Assembly: GCA_029747585.1 (NCBI GenBank)
Contig: JAPEVF010000209.1
Span: 1 to 64,000 of the forward strand
Direction of reading: 5' to 3'
Source: Pleurotus djamor
Lineage: Eukaryota; Basidiomycota; Agaricomycetes; Agaricales; Pleurotaceae
Length of the DNA: 64,000 bases
Within the stretch, counting starts at the first letter, position 1; each line of letters opens with the position of its first letter. This document shows, in pieces, positions 1-11,006 of the stretch. The position numbers and the translations under genes were made by a program. The notes below the pieces were generated by a model that was given only the letters and a program-made list of their open reading frames with translations, had not been told where the DNA came from and made no database searches.

Positions 1-686
1 GTAGATGAGGCGTTCGATATCAAATGGCCGGCTTCCGGACTTCCAGAGAGTCATCGCATGTCCTACAGGTGCGAAGTAGCTCCGATGGCGAAGACGACGA
101 GATCAAGGTGGGATGTCGCCGTGCTCTCTCCATGCTCCGACAAATATCCTCATCTAGCAAGCAAGTCTCAGTCTCAGTTTTTTTCTCGTTACCTTGGCTA
201 CTCTGAGCACTGTGCACTTTTCTCGACAGCCTGGCACAGTTAGAGAACGATGTCAGTTAAGTCGAAGCTGCAGCTCGCGGTGCGGATAAAGTCAAAGTAT
301 CGACCATGGGGCTGCCATTATTTAGTGTTACGGTCATTACTAAGATAAGGATGGCCTTCGCATTTAGATCCCAACGCCAACTTCTTCTCCTTCTCCTTAG
401 GCTTCGATAAATGGTTCCTTGGACCTTCGCTCTCATGCTCATTTCACGCCATAAATATCCTCTTCACCCACTCACCCACCCATCCACCATCAACGCCCCT
501 TCTCCCCCTTCCTCCGTCTCTACCCTCCGTCTGTTTTTTTTGTTTCTTCGGATTCGGCCTTCTCTGCTCTCACATAGCTTCTGACATCGCTACGACGAGG
601 GCCCTCATCGCTACTCACGACACCGACAAAGAGCATCAAATCACCCTCAACTTCACCGTAGCCCCAACCTTTGACGCACCACCACG
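1..686. other. 5' intergenic/promoter region of the methyltransferase-like gene
   Basis: No protein of convincing codon character was found on either strand. The stretch from about 455 to 560 is strongly pyrimidine-rich, as is common just upstream of basidiomycete start codons, and an AT-rich TATA-like word (ATAAATA) lies at about 450. I read this as promoter and 5' untranslated sequence for the gene that starts at 687. The left edge could also hold the end of a gene outside the window. Confidence 0.4.
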
Positions 687-1791
687 ATGTCCCTCCCACG
701 AGTAGTCCTCGTCCTCATTCAAGCATTTGCCAACCACATCGCCTTCATCCCACCGAACCCGACGCCCCAAAAAGCTCGCTACCACACAGATGAGCTATAC
801 ATCCTCCAGATAGCCCCACTGATATTCAAAGTAGGTTTCCCCCGAGTCTTGGTCCCCTTATTGCCGTTTGTTTTCAATTTGTTTTCTTTCTCGCAACTTT
901 GTCGGGACTTTTGGCTCGTGGGAAACTTGAAGCGCCGGTTGGGCGTTTAGAGATCATCCAATCAGACATGTGCCACTCTCCTATCACTCCTATCACTCCT
1001 AAAAACGATCTAAAAGGAGTTGGCTGGCTTCGCCAGTTCGGATGTTCCCNTTTCGATGTTCTTTTTTTGCGGCCTTCGTTCTTTCAAGCTGCGATAAGAA
1101 ACGGCTAGCTAACCGACGCTTCCTTTTCTTGGTTTCGTAGATCCATCAAATTATCATATGGATTTGCACCTTTTTTGAGGTGCTCTACTACGTCGGCACT
1201 TTTGTCCCAGCACCGTTACCACCCACCCAATCCACCTCACCGCTCTCATCGCTCTCGGCACTCCCATCTCTAATCTGCCCCTCATCTTCGTCCCCATCAT
1301 CTCCCTCCTCGCCACTGACACTCACGCCCCTGTTCCTCATTGGCGTCTCAGCCTGCGTCCTCGGAACGTACATTCGTCTCGACTGCTTCAAGACCCTCGG
1401 CCACCTCTTCACATTCGATCTTACCCTCCTACCCGAGCACCGCCTCATAACCTCGCGATTTTACCGATATGTCAGACACCCGGCGTATACGGGGAGCATG
1501 CTACTTGTGATGGGATTGGCGTTCAGCCACCTTTCGGAGGGGAGCTGGCTGACGGAGTGTGGACCATTGAGCGTGCGCTATCCGTTCAGTGGCCTGATGG
1601 GGTCCGCGGCTGAAGGAGGGGGAAAGAGAGTTGCGGCGGTCGTCATCTGGGCGAGTTGGTGGATTTGGACTCTGGCTGTTGGGATCAGTCGCGCAGACGC
1701 GGAGGATAAGCAGATGAAGAAAGTCTTCGGGAGGGAATGGGAGGAATACGCCGCCAACGTCCCGTGGTGGTTCTTCCCTGGGTTGATCTGA
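687..1791 (+). CDS. isoprenylcysteine O-methyltransferase-like membrane protein
   Basis: Two exons, 687-830 and 1141-1791, give 264 residues; the splice is phase 0 with a GT donor and a TAG acceptor. The family methylates the carboxyl group of prenylated C-terminal cysteines in the endoplasmic reticulum membrane, using S-adenosylmethionine. Visible evidence: hydrophobic segments in the N-terminal half, the ICMT signature YRYVRHPAYTG at about residues 145-155, and the C-terminal FGREWEEYAANVPWWFFPG, equivalent to the conserved FG.EW..Y...VP.. tail. The 310-base intron is long for this window, where most are 45-90 bases, and contains an n at 1050, so a small extra exon cannot be excluded. Agaricomycetes carry several ICMT-like paralogues, so CaaX-protein substrate specificity is inferred rather than shown. 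Confidence 0.8.
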
Positions 1792-4321
1792 TTTCCTGGC
1801 TCGACAAGTCCTCAACGTTGAACGTTCCACTTTCACCGCCCCAGCATTGTGCGACGTTCAATGTTCAACTCATTGGTTCATTCGAAGCGACTTTGTGCTG
1901 GAGCCGGAGCGTTGACGGTGGTTGAGGTTGAAGTTTCCGCGAGTCTGCTTTTTTGTGTTTGATTTTTTATGACANTTTACGCCCCGTTTTGCGACTACGA
2001 CTACCCGTGTACCCATGCTGCTTTGTCTTTGCTTTCTGCTCGCCGCATCTCATGCCACCCCACCTTCCACGTCCCCCCTCTCACCTTGCATATTACATAT
2101 TTACGTTCTTGCGTTTCGGCCCCCATTTTTTGGCGTACGCACGATATGCTTCTCTTCTCTTCCCGCCTCCTTGCTATTCTTCTTTTCCGCCCTTCCTATT
2201 ACCCAGCACCCTCAAGTCCTCGGCCTTCCCACCACACCTGTCGGGGGACGATTTATTTTTCATCATGATTTTTTGATACAATGTTGAGCGTTGATATGTA
2301 TATCTTTAGACATTTGTTTGCTGTGGTGATAGAGATGTGTTGGGGATGGGGTGTTGGGGATGAAGATGATGAAGATGTACGTACTCGATGTCTCGATGAA
2401 CGATGAAAAATGGAATCCATACTAGAATTTTGCCGCATTTCCTCGCCTGCGTGAACTACCTCAGATTAGGGGTACCCAAGGAGAGACTGAGGGCACGGCA
2501 CCGATGCCACCCCGTTCGCAGTTTGATTTATGCCTCCTGCGCATGCGCGAGCAGCTCATATCCTCAAACCGCGGCCGAAGATGTAGAGTTTGCCCTCGAT
2601 GGGGTTTCTTTGCAACATGCCGAGGCAGGAACGTCATCGACATTCTACGTTGCGTATAGGGGTGAATGGGAAGGATAGGAGCTGAGAAGAAAATGCGAGT
2701 GCGGGTGCGGACGCGAGACGACGTGTTCTGGACGTGGATTCCGAGTGCTTTGCTTGTGGTTCAAATGTTGATGCTGACTTGAAGCTTTTATGATCTATGA
2801 CAGTCGCTGACAGACTAGACCTGAACCAATCTGTGCGGAGGTCCTCCACAATGATACGGGTCAAGTAAAGTCGTGTTAAAGGAGTAAGGCTGAGACAACG
2901 GACATAAAAGCGGCAAGGGCTTACTGAGTAGACGTATTCCTAGTCATGAAGCAGACTCGGAACAGTGGCGGGGCGCCCTGACGACTGCGCCTTTTCTGGG
3001 CCAGACGCACGATCCTAACTGCTCGACGTTCGATACGCGATGCCGACTTAGAATCACCCACCTGTGCTTGCTTCGAGATTTGAAGCTCGACCGGCGAGAT
3101 GCTTCGCGTAAATAGTAATCACGTACCCTATCATCAATCAACAAGAGAGATAACAATTATAAACGGAATCACGGAACTAGGGATGCTGTTTTGGTATGTC
3201 TTAAGAGTAAGATTAGACACTTGCTTTCGTTCAGAGCTCTACCCGTCATTTAATGCTCAGGAAACCTGATAGATGATATAACGGGTTGATGAGCGAGTGG
3301 AAAAGTGCAGAGGAGTGTCCGGAAAACGCACCGAAGAGCCCCGCGCTCGCCCATCTAATTTAGCTCTTCCCACTTTCCACAGATTCGAAAGCTTAACTCC
3401 AGAGTGAGACTCAGCATCAGCATGATCATCAGAATCAACATCACGTCGGTACTATCACTGTTATCTCGAGTAAGTTCCAGTCCGTGCGTGGGCGTAGATA
3501 TCCAAGCGTACATGGGGGTATATCAAACCTGAGCAAATAATAGAGATATATCTCAGGACTGAGGATCATCTGGTTCGATGGCGACGTCGAACTGAGGTCT
3601 CGGAGGGAGACTTTCAGGAGGAGGTCAGGGAGCTCCTGACGCCCTACCAATGGCCGAAGGCCGAGACTGGATCGCGTGACTTTCCGCCTCAGGGGCTCCG
3701 ACTCCAAGGTTAGCTCTTACCACCACCATGTCGGCTCCATGAACTTTGCACGTTGTCACTGAGAGCGGTAAGCGATCGATCAGCGCCAGCGATTATCCAT
3801 AAGAACGCTGGCAAAAGCTTCTACTCAAGAAGTTCATGTTCTCCCCGTGTCGAACGTGCGGAAGCCTGAGGTTGAACTTTGGTTGGACCGCAAGCCTATT
3901 TCCGTGAATGTTTTGTCGTCTTACTCTGCTCACTCAGACTGACGCGCTCAAGGACTAGGGCACGCTCATTCCTCACTTCGAAACACCTTGGAACTGCTTT
4001 GTCCGCCGAGGACATTTCCTGTTGTAGTTGTAGGAAGGCTGCAGCCTGGCGCCCTCTTTACATCCGCTCACCCAAGTCAAGCTAGCCTGGGCACGTTCTG
4101 AGTCGTACCCTCCAAAGGCTGCCTCCGGATGCTTTCGTCTCCCCAGTCCCTCCAAGCGTGCGCTTTGAATCGAGGTACGTTCTGGCCCTCGTTTTCGAAC
4201 CGTCTTTCGGCGTATCCTTCTAATATCTCTCTACCTTTTCTAATCTACTTTTACCTGGTCAAGCGCCATGCTGACTCTGATTTAAACATGTATCTAATGA
4301 ATATACTGCAAAATCTCAACA
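1792..4321. other. intergenic, no confident gene
   Basis: The first few hundred bases are C/T-rich and look like 3' untranslated sequence. No reading frame between about 2300 and 4320 keeps coding character or shows a recognisable motif; the open frames present are short and on conflicting strands. Copies of the recurring word ACGTTGAACGT and its variants lie at 1812-1822 and about 1853-1868. A gene with very short exons could be hidden between 3850 and 4320. Confidence 0.4.
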
Positions 4322-4691
4322 ATGTGTCACGGCAAAGCGGGTGGAAATCCCTCGTCGGGTAAATCAGGCGACAAACGCTGCCAAAACCAAAGCTCGACTC
4401 CTCCAGAGCGTTTGACGTCTGACGTTGAAGGAGCTCCGCACCAACGCTTCATGCCTGTGTCTACTCAGAGAGCCTCCACGTTCGAAGCGTGAAGAGTCAG
4501 TCAATCTGTCGTGCGGTGATGAACGCCAATGCTAACAGAGCTCTAGAATCATACAGCTATACCGGGCCGTACTTCAAGCTGCGAGTGCTACTGCTCTTGA
4601 CGTAGCTGTGCTCGAACTTGCATCCGACTTTCGAACCAATGAAACGACAAAGTTTCTTGATCAGTGTTTGGTGACTTCGATCACGCCTGCG
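4322..4691 (+). CDS. hypothetical protein, first two exons (3' part unresolved)
   Basis: I do not recognise this protein. Exon 1 (4322-4488) and exon 2 (4547-4691) join in frame through a GT...TAG intron with a split codon, giving 104 residues with a Ser/Pro/Lys-rich hydrophilic start and then an amphipathic helical stretch (IIQLYRAVLQAASATALDVA). A GT donor follows at 4692. The continuation could not be fixed: the next frames between 4740 and 5230 are open only in short pieces. The pieces may belong to a longer gene running toward 6.1 kb, in which case these could be upstream exons of the MLKL-like pseudokinase gene, or to a decayed gene. Confidence 0.35.
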
Positions 4692-6100
4692 GTAACATCT
4701 TTACAATTCCCAAACTTTTGAGGCTAATTTTCCCGCTGTAGGCTCTGAGAAACCGACGAAGATGTCCGACGCCACAACATACGGAAGGCTGAGGCCACCG
4801 CACTCTGTCTGGGCTTCATCAACATCCCCGTTTCTCGCCTACCTACCTTCCCAGCTTATTTTCGTCAAGCGACTCACGCCACAACATCTTTCAGTCACCT
4901 CTTACTTGGCCGATTCTAACGGAGTCCCTTTGCCCCAGATGCAACCACAAGCCCCAACGTTCAACGTGACTTTCTTTCCCCTTGGAACACAATGAATGAA
5001 AACGTCACAATGTTGTTTTTCGATCAGTGATCATCAATACCGATCGCTCACTTCTGTCCGCTTATCGTATGCTGTTCTACATCTCCTTCTCCAGTCGTTT
5101 CACTGCGCAACGCCACAACATATGGACGTTCCTTGAAGTTTCCGATCTCACGCTCAACCTGAGCTCTCATATCTTCCAAGCGCTAGCGAAGGCTGACATA
5201 CGTCGCTTCACTCTGAGGCGGTAGACCAAGGCTCGTCAAACGCTCCGTCCAAGTAACTTGGAACACCCAAGCCTAAGTCTCAGTGGAAAGCTGTAGAAAT
5301 TGGCGTAAGTGATATCTCCGAATCCAAATGTAAATCCAAATAACCTGTTCGTTGTGTGCGCCTCCAGAAGCTCGAAAGTGATATCTCCGGCCCCGAAGGT
5401 CCAACTCAATAGCCTGTTCATTGTGTATGCCCTCCGAAGCTCTAGAACGTCGAAGGCGTTTTGATATACATCCAGGATCCACGCGCGCTAATTGGGATGG
5501 CTTCGACTTGTATGATCTGCCTTTGCTCCCGTGCACCACGGTTGATCAGTTGGAAATATAGGTGAGCTCCATTTTGGAACCCATTTTTACTCAGTACTTA
5601 TCTCAACCTACAGCTAACCGGTGGCAACAGGCCCTACCTCTTGAAGCCCCAGTGGCATTCCCATGACAATCGTGCGATCCTGGCCAAAATATCCAACGGA
5701 GTTGATCGCATAACCAGCCTGCGAGTTGTCGTTCCTTGGGCTTATGTCAGTCGCCGATGTTGGCTCATTGTATTACCCATGTTTTCTCAGTTTTCATAGG
5801 ACATTATGCCAACATTACGCCACTATCCTAGGTGCCTTGCTGTGGTCTCCACCACATACATGATGATCACATGGTCCTCAAAATCTTCTTCAAGGCCTGG
5901 CTGTGTTGAAATGCCACACTCTGCGCGTTTTGTCCATTTTCGGTACGCCTCATGCTTGAGTACAGAGACAGATATGTCGTATGCGATGAGTACTTGAAAC
6001 AAGGCTTTTATCAGTCTACCGTCTATAAAGCGATGGCTAGCCATTCGAGCCACGATACCACGTCTATTACACTTCAAGTCATATTCGGACTGTCACGACG
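4692..6100. other. fragmentary coding-like region
   Basis: Short open pieces occur on the + strand but could not be joined. The segment at about 5480-5760 reads like part of a leucine-rich protein (SNGVDRITSLRVVVPWAY), reminiscent in spacing of the LSYLSLPPAWI segment of the F-box family elsewhere in the window. The 11-base word CGCCACAACAT occurs three times, at 4770, 4877 and 5111. The likeliest explanation is a decayed gene or unresolved exons of a flanking gene. Confidence 0.3.
5308..5447 (+). repeat. imperfect tandem duplication, about 69-bp unit, two copies
   Basis: Two adjacent units start at 5308 and 5377 with AGTGATATCTCCG. They share the internal words CCTGTTC.TTGTGTG and GAAGCTC in the same order. 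The copies differ at about a quarter of positions, so the duplication is not recent. Confidence 0.6.
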
Positions 6101-9032
6101 ATGCCTTCGAACGATCGAACCAAGAATGGACTCGCCACTTCGATACGCGTCATTCAGGGTATCAAGGATATTTCTGAAGTTCCGTACTTGTCACCACTCA
6201 AGCCAATATGTGGATTATCCGTGGCGATTCTGGATACCATCCAAGTACGTCGATCATCTGAGTACCTATCCGAGCGCGTCTCACTTAGAGACTTCCCTGC
6301 CGTCTGGAATTAGACTGTGCGCCAGCTGCGGGACGACCACGAAGACGTCATAGCCCGCGTATGTGATCTAGCCGACGCGATCAAGCATGAAGTTACTCTC
6401 GTCGAGGCAGGCTATCCGATCCATTTTGATTTAGAAGTTGACAACATTACGAGGTTGGCTCCGTCTACGTATACTCACCGACGTTCCTCACACTCGCTGC
6501 TTCTAAGCGTTCTTCAAGAAGCCCTGACGTTGTTGAATCAAGAAAGGGGCTTTACCTGGCTTCAGAGGATCTATCGTGCCCAGGAGCTACGAGACAACCT
6601 CTCGCGGTGTTCGAACAGGTTGAACGCTTGCGTCCAGCGGTTTACGGTACGCCCCTCATCATACTTTCAGTTCCCGATCACTGTAGCTTACTATCTGCGT
6701 CTAACACAGGTTACATCACTTCTTCGGATCCAATCACTGTTGGCGGAGAGAAACGATTCGGTCCGTTACCTCCGTTCGTTGATTCATTAATGTTCTTTCG
6801 TTGACACGACATGTCTTCGCCGGCACCAATCAATCCATCATATAGATCGAAGTCTACAAAGATAGTCAAATCACTCTGCATCGGCAGTTCGGTAGCACAC
6901 CCACGGCGGAGTTGTACCGCGCCAGTATCAATCCTCCGTCGAGGCGTGGAAGTGGAAGTTCGTGCTCAACATCAGCATCTGAGTCAGGACTTCGTGTTGT
7001 GCTTAAGAAGTACCGTGATCCTTCGAAAACGCCGACATCCGTGTGTACTCCCATACGTCTGCTCCTCTCTGCCATTTGGGCCTGGGACAGTGGGATCCTG
7101 GTACTGATAATCCTTTGTCTGAACACAGGCGTTTCGTAGGGAGCTCAAAGCATGGCAGAAGTTACGGTCCGTCCTCAACTTTGAATGTATCACCGTGTTA
7201 GGCAACGGTATTAATCGGAGTGCTTTACAATTTAAGTCATCCAAACCTTCACCAAATCGCCGGCGTGTCAACCGCCGCCGCGGAACATCCATTCATCCTC
7301 TTCTCTGAATGTTCGTAAGCTTTTCTCGGATACTTGTGTATGCTCATTGACACGAAATCACCTGTAGATGAATCGGGGAACATTACACAATTTATTGACC
7401 ATCAACTTCGCCGAACAGCCGTTGATAGTTTCATGGTAATGCTTCGAGTGGTGCATATCAACCTTTGAGTTCTCCATCTGATGACGCTCACGGGCACTTC
7501 ATGACTTAGTGTCAAGGAATCGCTGTTCGTGTCCTTTCCTTTCGTCTCCAATGTTCCTTCAATGAGTCTCCTAGTCAGGCGTTGATTACCTCCGGTCTCA
7601 TTGCCTGACGCTCAACAAAAGCGAACTCGAAGCCTGTTTCAACGTAAGATCTCTTCCATATGATAGTGTACACCGACGCGGATGCTCACCGTTCGCGTTG
7701 ATATTTTTAGCCCACCAATATCGCATGGACGCGAGAAGGTCGTGCTATCGTCGGCCACGGAATTGCCGCTGACTCTGTAGCTTCCCTCTCTATTCCTACG
7801 TCCACCGGGCTTGTAATTCCGACCACAATGCCGCTTAACGCAGTCGAACAACTAGACGCATGGATCAAGCTTCAATTCCAACAGTTTATCAATTCCGTAC
7901 GTACATCTCTGTTCCTTGGTTTACTCTGCGTTCGAAGCTTAACTGTGCTGCTCCAGATCGTATATGGGGAGCTGGATCTATCGAACTGGGATGGCAAGTC
8001 GGTTCAACGTGCTTTCCGGTGCTACTCTCAACTTGTCACCTTTCTGTATTCATCTAGTCCTCATGGCCAGGCAGAAGGGTCGGAGGACAAGCCACGCCCG
8101 TCTCCTCGAACAGTTTACCTCCTACGCCATCCCCACTTTCTCCACCACGATCAATCACCTCGACACCCTTCTTGATCAACTCGAGCCCGTTTACTCACAA
8201 GGCCTCCTTCAGTTCAAGGACATACGCATTTCCGCATTGAAATTGTGGTCAGGAGCATTCGTCTACCGTCCATCCACTCCGATCCAGTGTACGTTAGGTG
8301 ACATTGGGTATATGAAGGACGATGGAACGTTTATCGTACTGGAGAAGGCGGACTTTGGTGCTTTTCAAGCGGATGTGAGATCACAGGGACCGACTGTGAT
8401 TATTCGACCTTCCGGGCCTGAGGCATTGAAGGAGAGTATATATGAGCATGAGAATATCCGGTTCGTAAATTTCACTGCCTCCAGCTACGGTTCTAATTTA
8501 TTGTGTTAGGCATTCTTTCTTCCCCACCAACTTTGCCTCTATCCGTCGCACGCAGAGTAAACACTGGATCACCTGTCCGTCTTGGGAGGAATGGCAATAT
8601 CTCTTGGACAACGGGAAACGGATATGCGACGCATATTCTTCGCCTGGGAATTCCATAAAAGTCCAGGATCTCATCTTTGGTGCGTTATTCCCTCTTCGCT
8701 TTTCATTGGTTCCTTCTACTCTACATCCCACAGTTGTGTGCATTGAAGGGGATCTCCGCCTATCAAAGTTCGATAGAAAAGGAGGCGAGCCAACCTCAGT
8801 GGACTTCGTTGAACGCGAAGGAGGGGACTCTTGGGGGTATTGGCAGATCCACGACGGCGATGTTGGAGATATCACAATGCAGCGGTGCGCAAATCCCCAC
8901 TTCTTCTGTCGTTTCTGCCAGTCTAACTAAAATCCTTGGGGCTGCGATCTTCCTTCTGAATCTTTCGGGTACAGATACGCACAGAACATATTCTTCGTTC
9001 AGCTGGAAGAAGAAGACTTCGATTCCGAATAA
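6101..9032 (+). CDS. MLKL_NTD-like helical domain plus pseudokinase protein
   Basis: Fifteen exons join in frame to 667 residues: 6101-6244, 6314-6646, 6710-6760, 6846-7040, 7129-7166, 7237-7310, 7368-7435, 7510-7524, 7575-7643, 7711-7896, 7957-8018, 8071-8460, 8510-8679, 8734-8884, 8975-9032. Residues 1-176 resemble the MLKL_NTD-like/HeLo-type helical bundle of Agaricomycetes (GIKDISEVPYL..., ILDTIQTVRQLRDD). Residues about 177-391 are kinase-like: a reduced glycine loop (QFGSTPTAELYRA), a beta-3 lysine in VVLKKY (about K230), an alpha-C glutamate in FRRELKAWQKL, then HPNLHQIAGVS and QGIASGVDYL. The HRD and DFG aspartates are missing (HCLTLNKSELEACFNPTNIAW; VGHGIA), so it should be catalytically dead. 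Residues 392-667 are unassigned. The intron ending at 7236 uses an AAG acceptor. By analogy it may signal or act in cell death; that is inference. An earlier start is possible. Confidence 0.7.
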
Positions 9033-9259
9033 CAGTCAAGGTCAAGAACACTGTAAGGATGTAGCAGGGCATGACCTAGATGTGGCTGTATGTGCGCATC
9101 GCGTAACTTTCTCGATTGCCAGGTAATCAAATGAGATGTACTCTAGAGAATATGGCGAAAGCTATTGCGGAAGATTATAAGAGTTACCTAGAAAAATACA
9201 CCTTTATGTAATTGCATTCTACTAGTACCCGTCCCCTCAAAGCGAGGTCTTACTGCCTC

Positions 9260-10852
9260 TTAGGTGGCATCCCCCTGCCAGGAACGCCTTGAGCCCAATG
9301 GTGCTTTGCCAGGATTATCCAAGGTAGCCATCAGATCGCTTGTTCTAGTCCGCAAATGGTCGAACAAACTGTGATCATGGCCCTCAAGAAATGAGCCAAG
9401 CTGTTGATGAACTTTGAAGCCGGGTGGAAGGATGCGGCTGAGATACTCGGCGACAGCAGGTATGTCGTCCGATGACATCCCTCCTCTTCCAAAATACAAG
9501 AATTGTAGGGACCCCAGTGGTCGAGTCAAGTAGTGCTTTCCGGGGAAGCCATGCCGCGAGAGGTCAAAGTAGATGTCTATGAACTCAAGGGAACAGTCTG
9601 CTGAAGATATCGCTGAGAGAGTAGATAAGTGAAGGGTTGGGGGTAACGGCAAGGTGTTGGGACATATTGTAAGCGACTTGAGTTTGGTAAGGGTGACAAC
9701 GATTGTCCTCAAGTCAGCGCCAGATAGCTGAAAGGGTAGGGGATGCGATAAAGCCAATGTCGTGAGATGCTGCAGGGGAAGCAATGGCTTCAAATCATGG
9801 AATGTGAGAAATGAAGAAGACGCGGTGTGAAGGTCCAGCTCCGTGAGGCTTGAGCATACACTTGGAAGGAGCTGGAGGAAGCGGCTGAATGACTCAGGCG
9901 GATCAAGGCGTCTGGAATCCAGCTTAAGCTTCATGAGTTTCCCAAAAACGCATCGACCGGAACTGAAGTAGTCGCTAGCTTGCGAGAAACTAGCGATGAT
10001 AGACAAGGATTTCAGGGATTGAAAGTGGCCAGGTTCAAAATTATTGGAGAAAACGGGCGCATCTTCGGGAGATCTTGAACTTGGGTAGTCGTTGTCGGCG
10101 TGGAGGGTATGAAGGTGCGGGTGCGTTGAGAGAGCGTCTGTAACGCGGCGTGAAATCCATGTAGCAGGGACGCTAACGACTTTGAGATGTCTGAGAGATG
10201 CGAGTGCCTGAACAAAAGCGTCTTCAAGCTTGCGGAAGCTATTTGACACAGAGGCGTCAATCACCAGCATTTCCAGGTTCGGTATCGCTGGGGGAATATT
10301 GTTGAAGAGGTCTGTGACACGACTGCACCTTTCGCGGGCACGTTCCGGGTTGTGAAGGCGAAGCTTCGTGATGCTAGAGCTCGCGAATAGATTGAAAACA
10401 TCGGGGTTGCAAGGTCCGAGCAGGTTCTCGAGGTTCGGTAAAAGGAGACGGCCAGACGGTCTGTCCTTGATGAGGGCCGCGTAGGAAGAAGAAGCGATAC
10501 TGTCCGAACACAGCACTAGATATTTGACCCTCCAAGAGTAGCGAAAGAATCGATACCAATCGGCCTTCTTCAGCGAACGAGTAAAAGACTGAAATCAAGT
10601 CTATCAGGGGTCAAGTCGAAGGCAAACCACAGCTATACTCACATATTCCCCCTTCTTTAGTTTCATTGGCACCAAGAGACCAAAAAGCTTTTCAGGCGAG
10701 TAAACGTCGTGCCATCGAATATTCAAGACTTCGTGGGCCCAAGATTTGGAAACGAGGAGACATGATGGGTGGTCCCGATCAGCGGTGCATGCCAGAATCT
10801 CTCGCAAGAGTTCGGTGATGCGAAGAACATGCTGAGTCGCTGGGATGGTCAT
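9260..10852 (-). CDS. F-box/LRR-like protein A (subgroup 1)
   Basis: Two exons (10852-10643 and 10588-9260) give 512 residues. Exon 1 is an F-box: RITELLREILACTA, then LLVSKSWAHEVLNIRW. Exon 2 opens with SFTRSLKKADWYRFFRYSWR, the family hallmark, followed by irregular leucine-rich repeats. F-box proteins bind Skp1 and bring substrates to SCF ubiquitin ligases; the substrate here is unknown. The start was chosen at MTIPATQHVLR because paralogues begin at the same distance from the F-box; an in-frame ATG nine codons upstream is an alternative. It is a tandem neighbour of F-box B, its closest relative here, in the same orientation. Confidence 0.8.
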
Positions 10853-11006
10853 GGTCAACGATGAAAGGTGCGAGGACAATGGGATTTCCAGCCCAAAAGA
10901 ACAAGGCGAGGCTATAAAATACTAAACATCCAAAAAAGGCAAAATGACCCTTCCATCTCGGTTGACCGTTGACGATCATTAACCCGACCAAGCCTTCATC
11001 CGGGTG

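Noticed and set aside
5480..5945. Possible leucine-rich F-box relic
   Set aside because: Similarity to SLRVVVPWAY-type segments is short, the F-box is absent and frames conflict; noted only as part of the fragmentary region.
6317..6790. Stand-alone 157-residue gene
   Set aside because: Its second half reads through the intron at 6647-6709; the spliced version continues in frame into the kinase-like exons.
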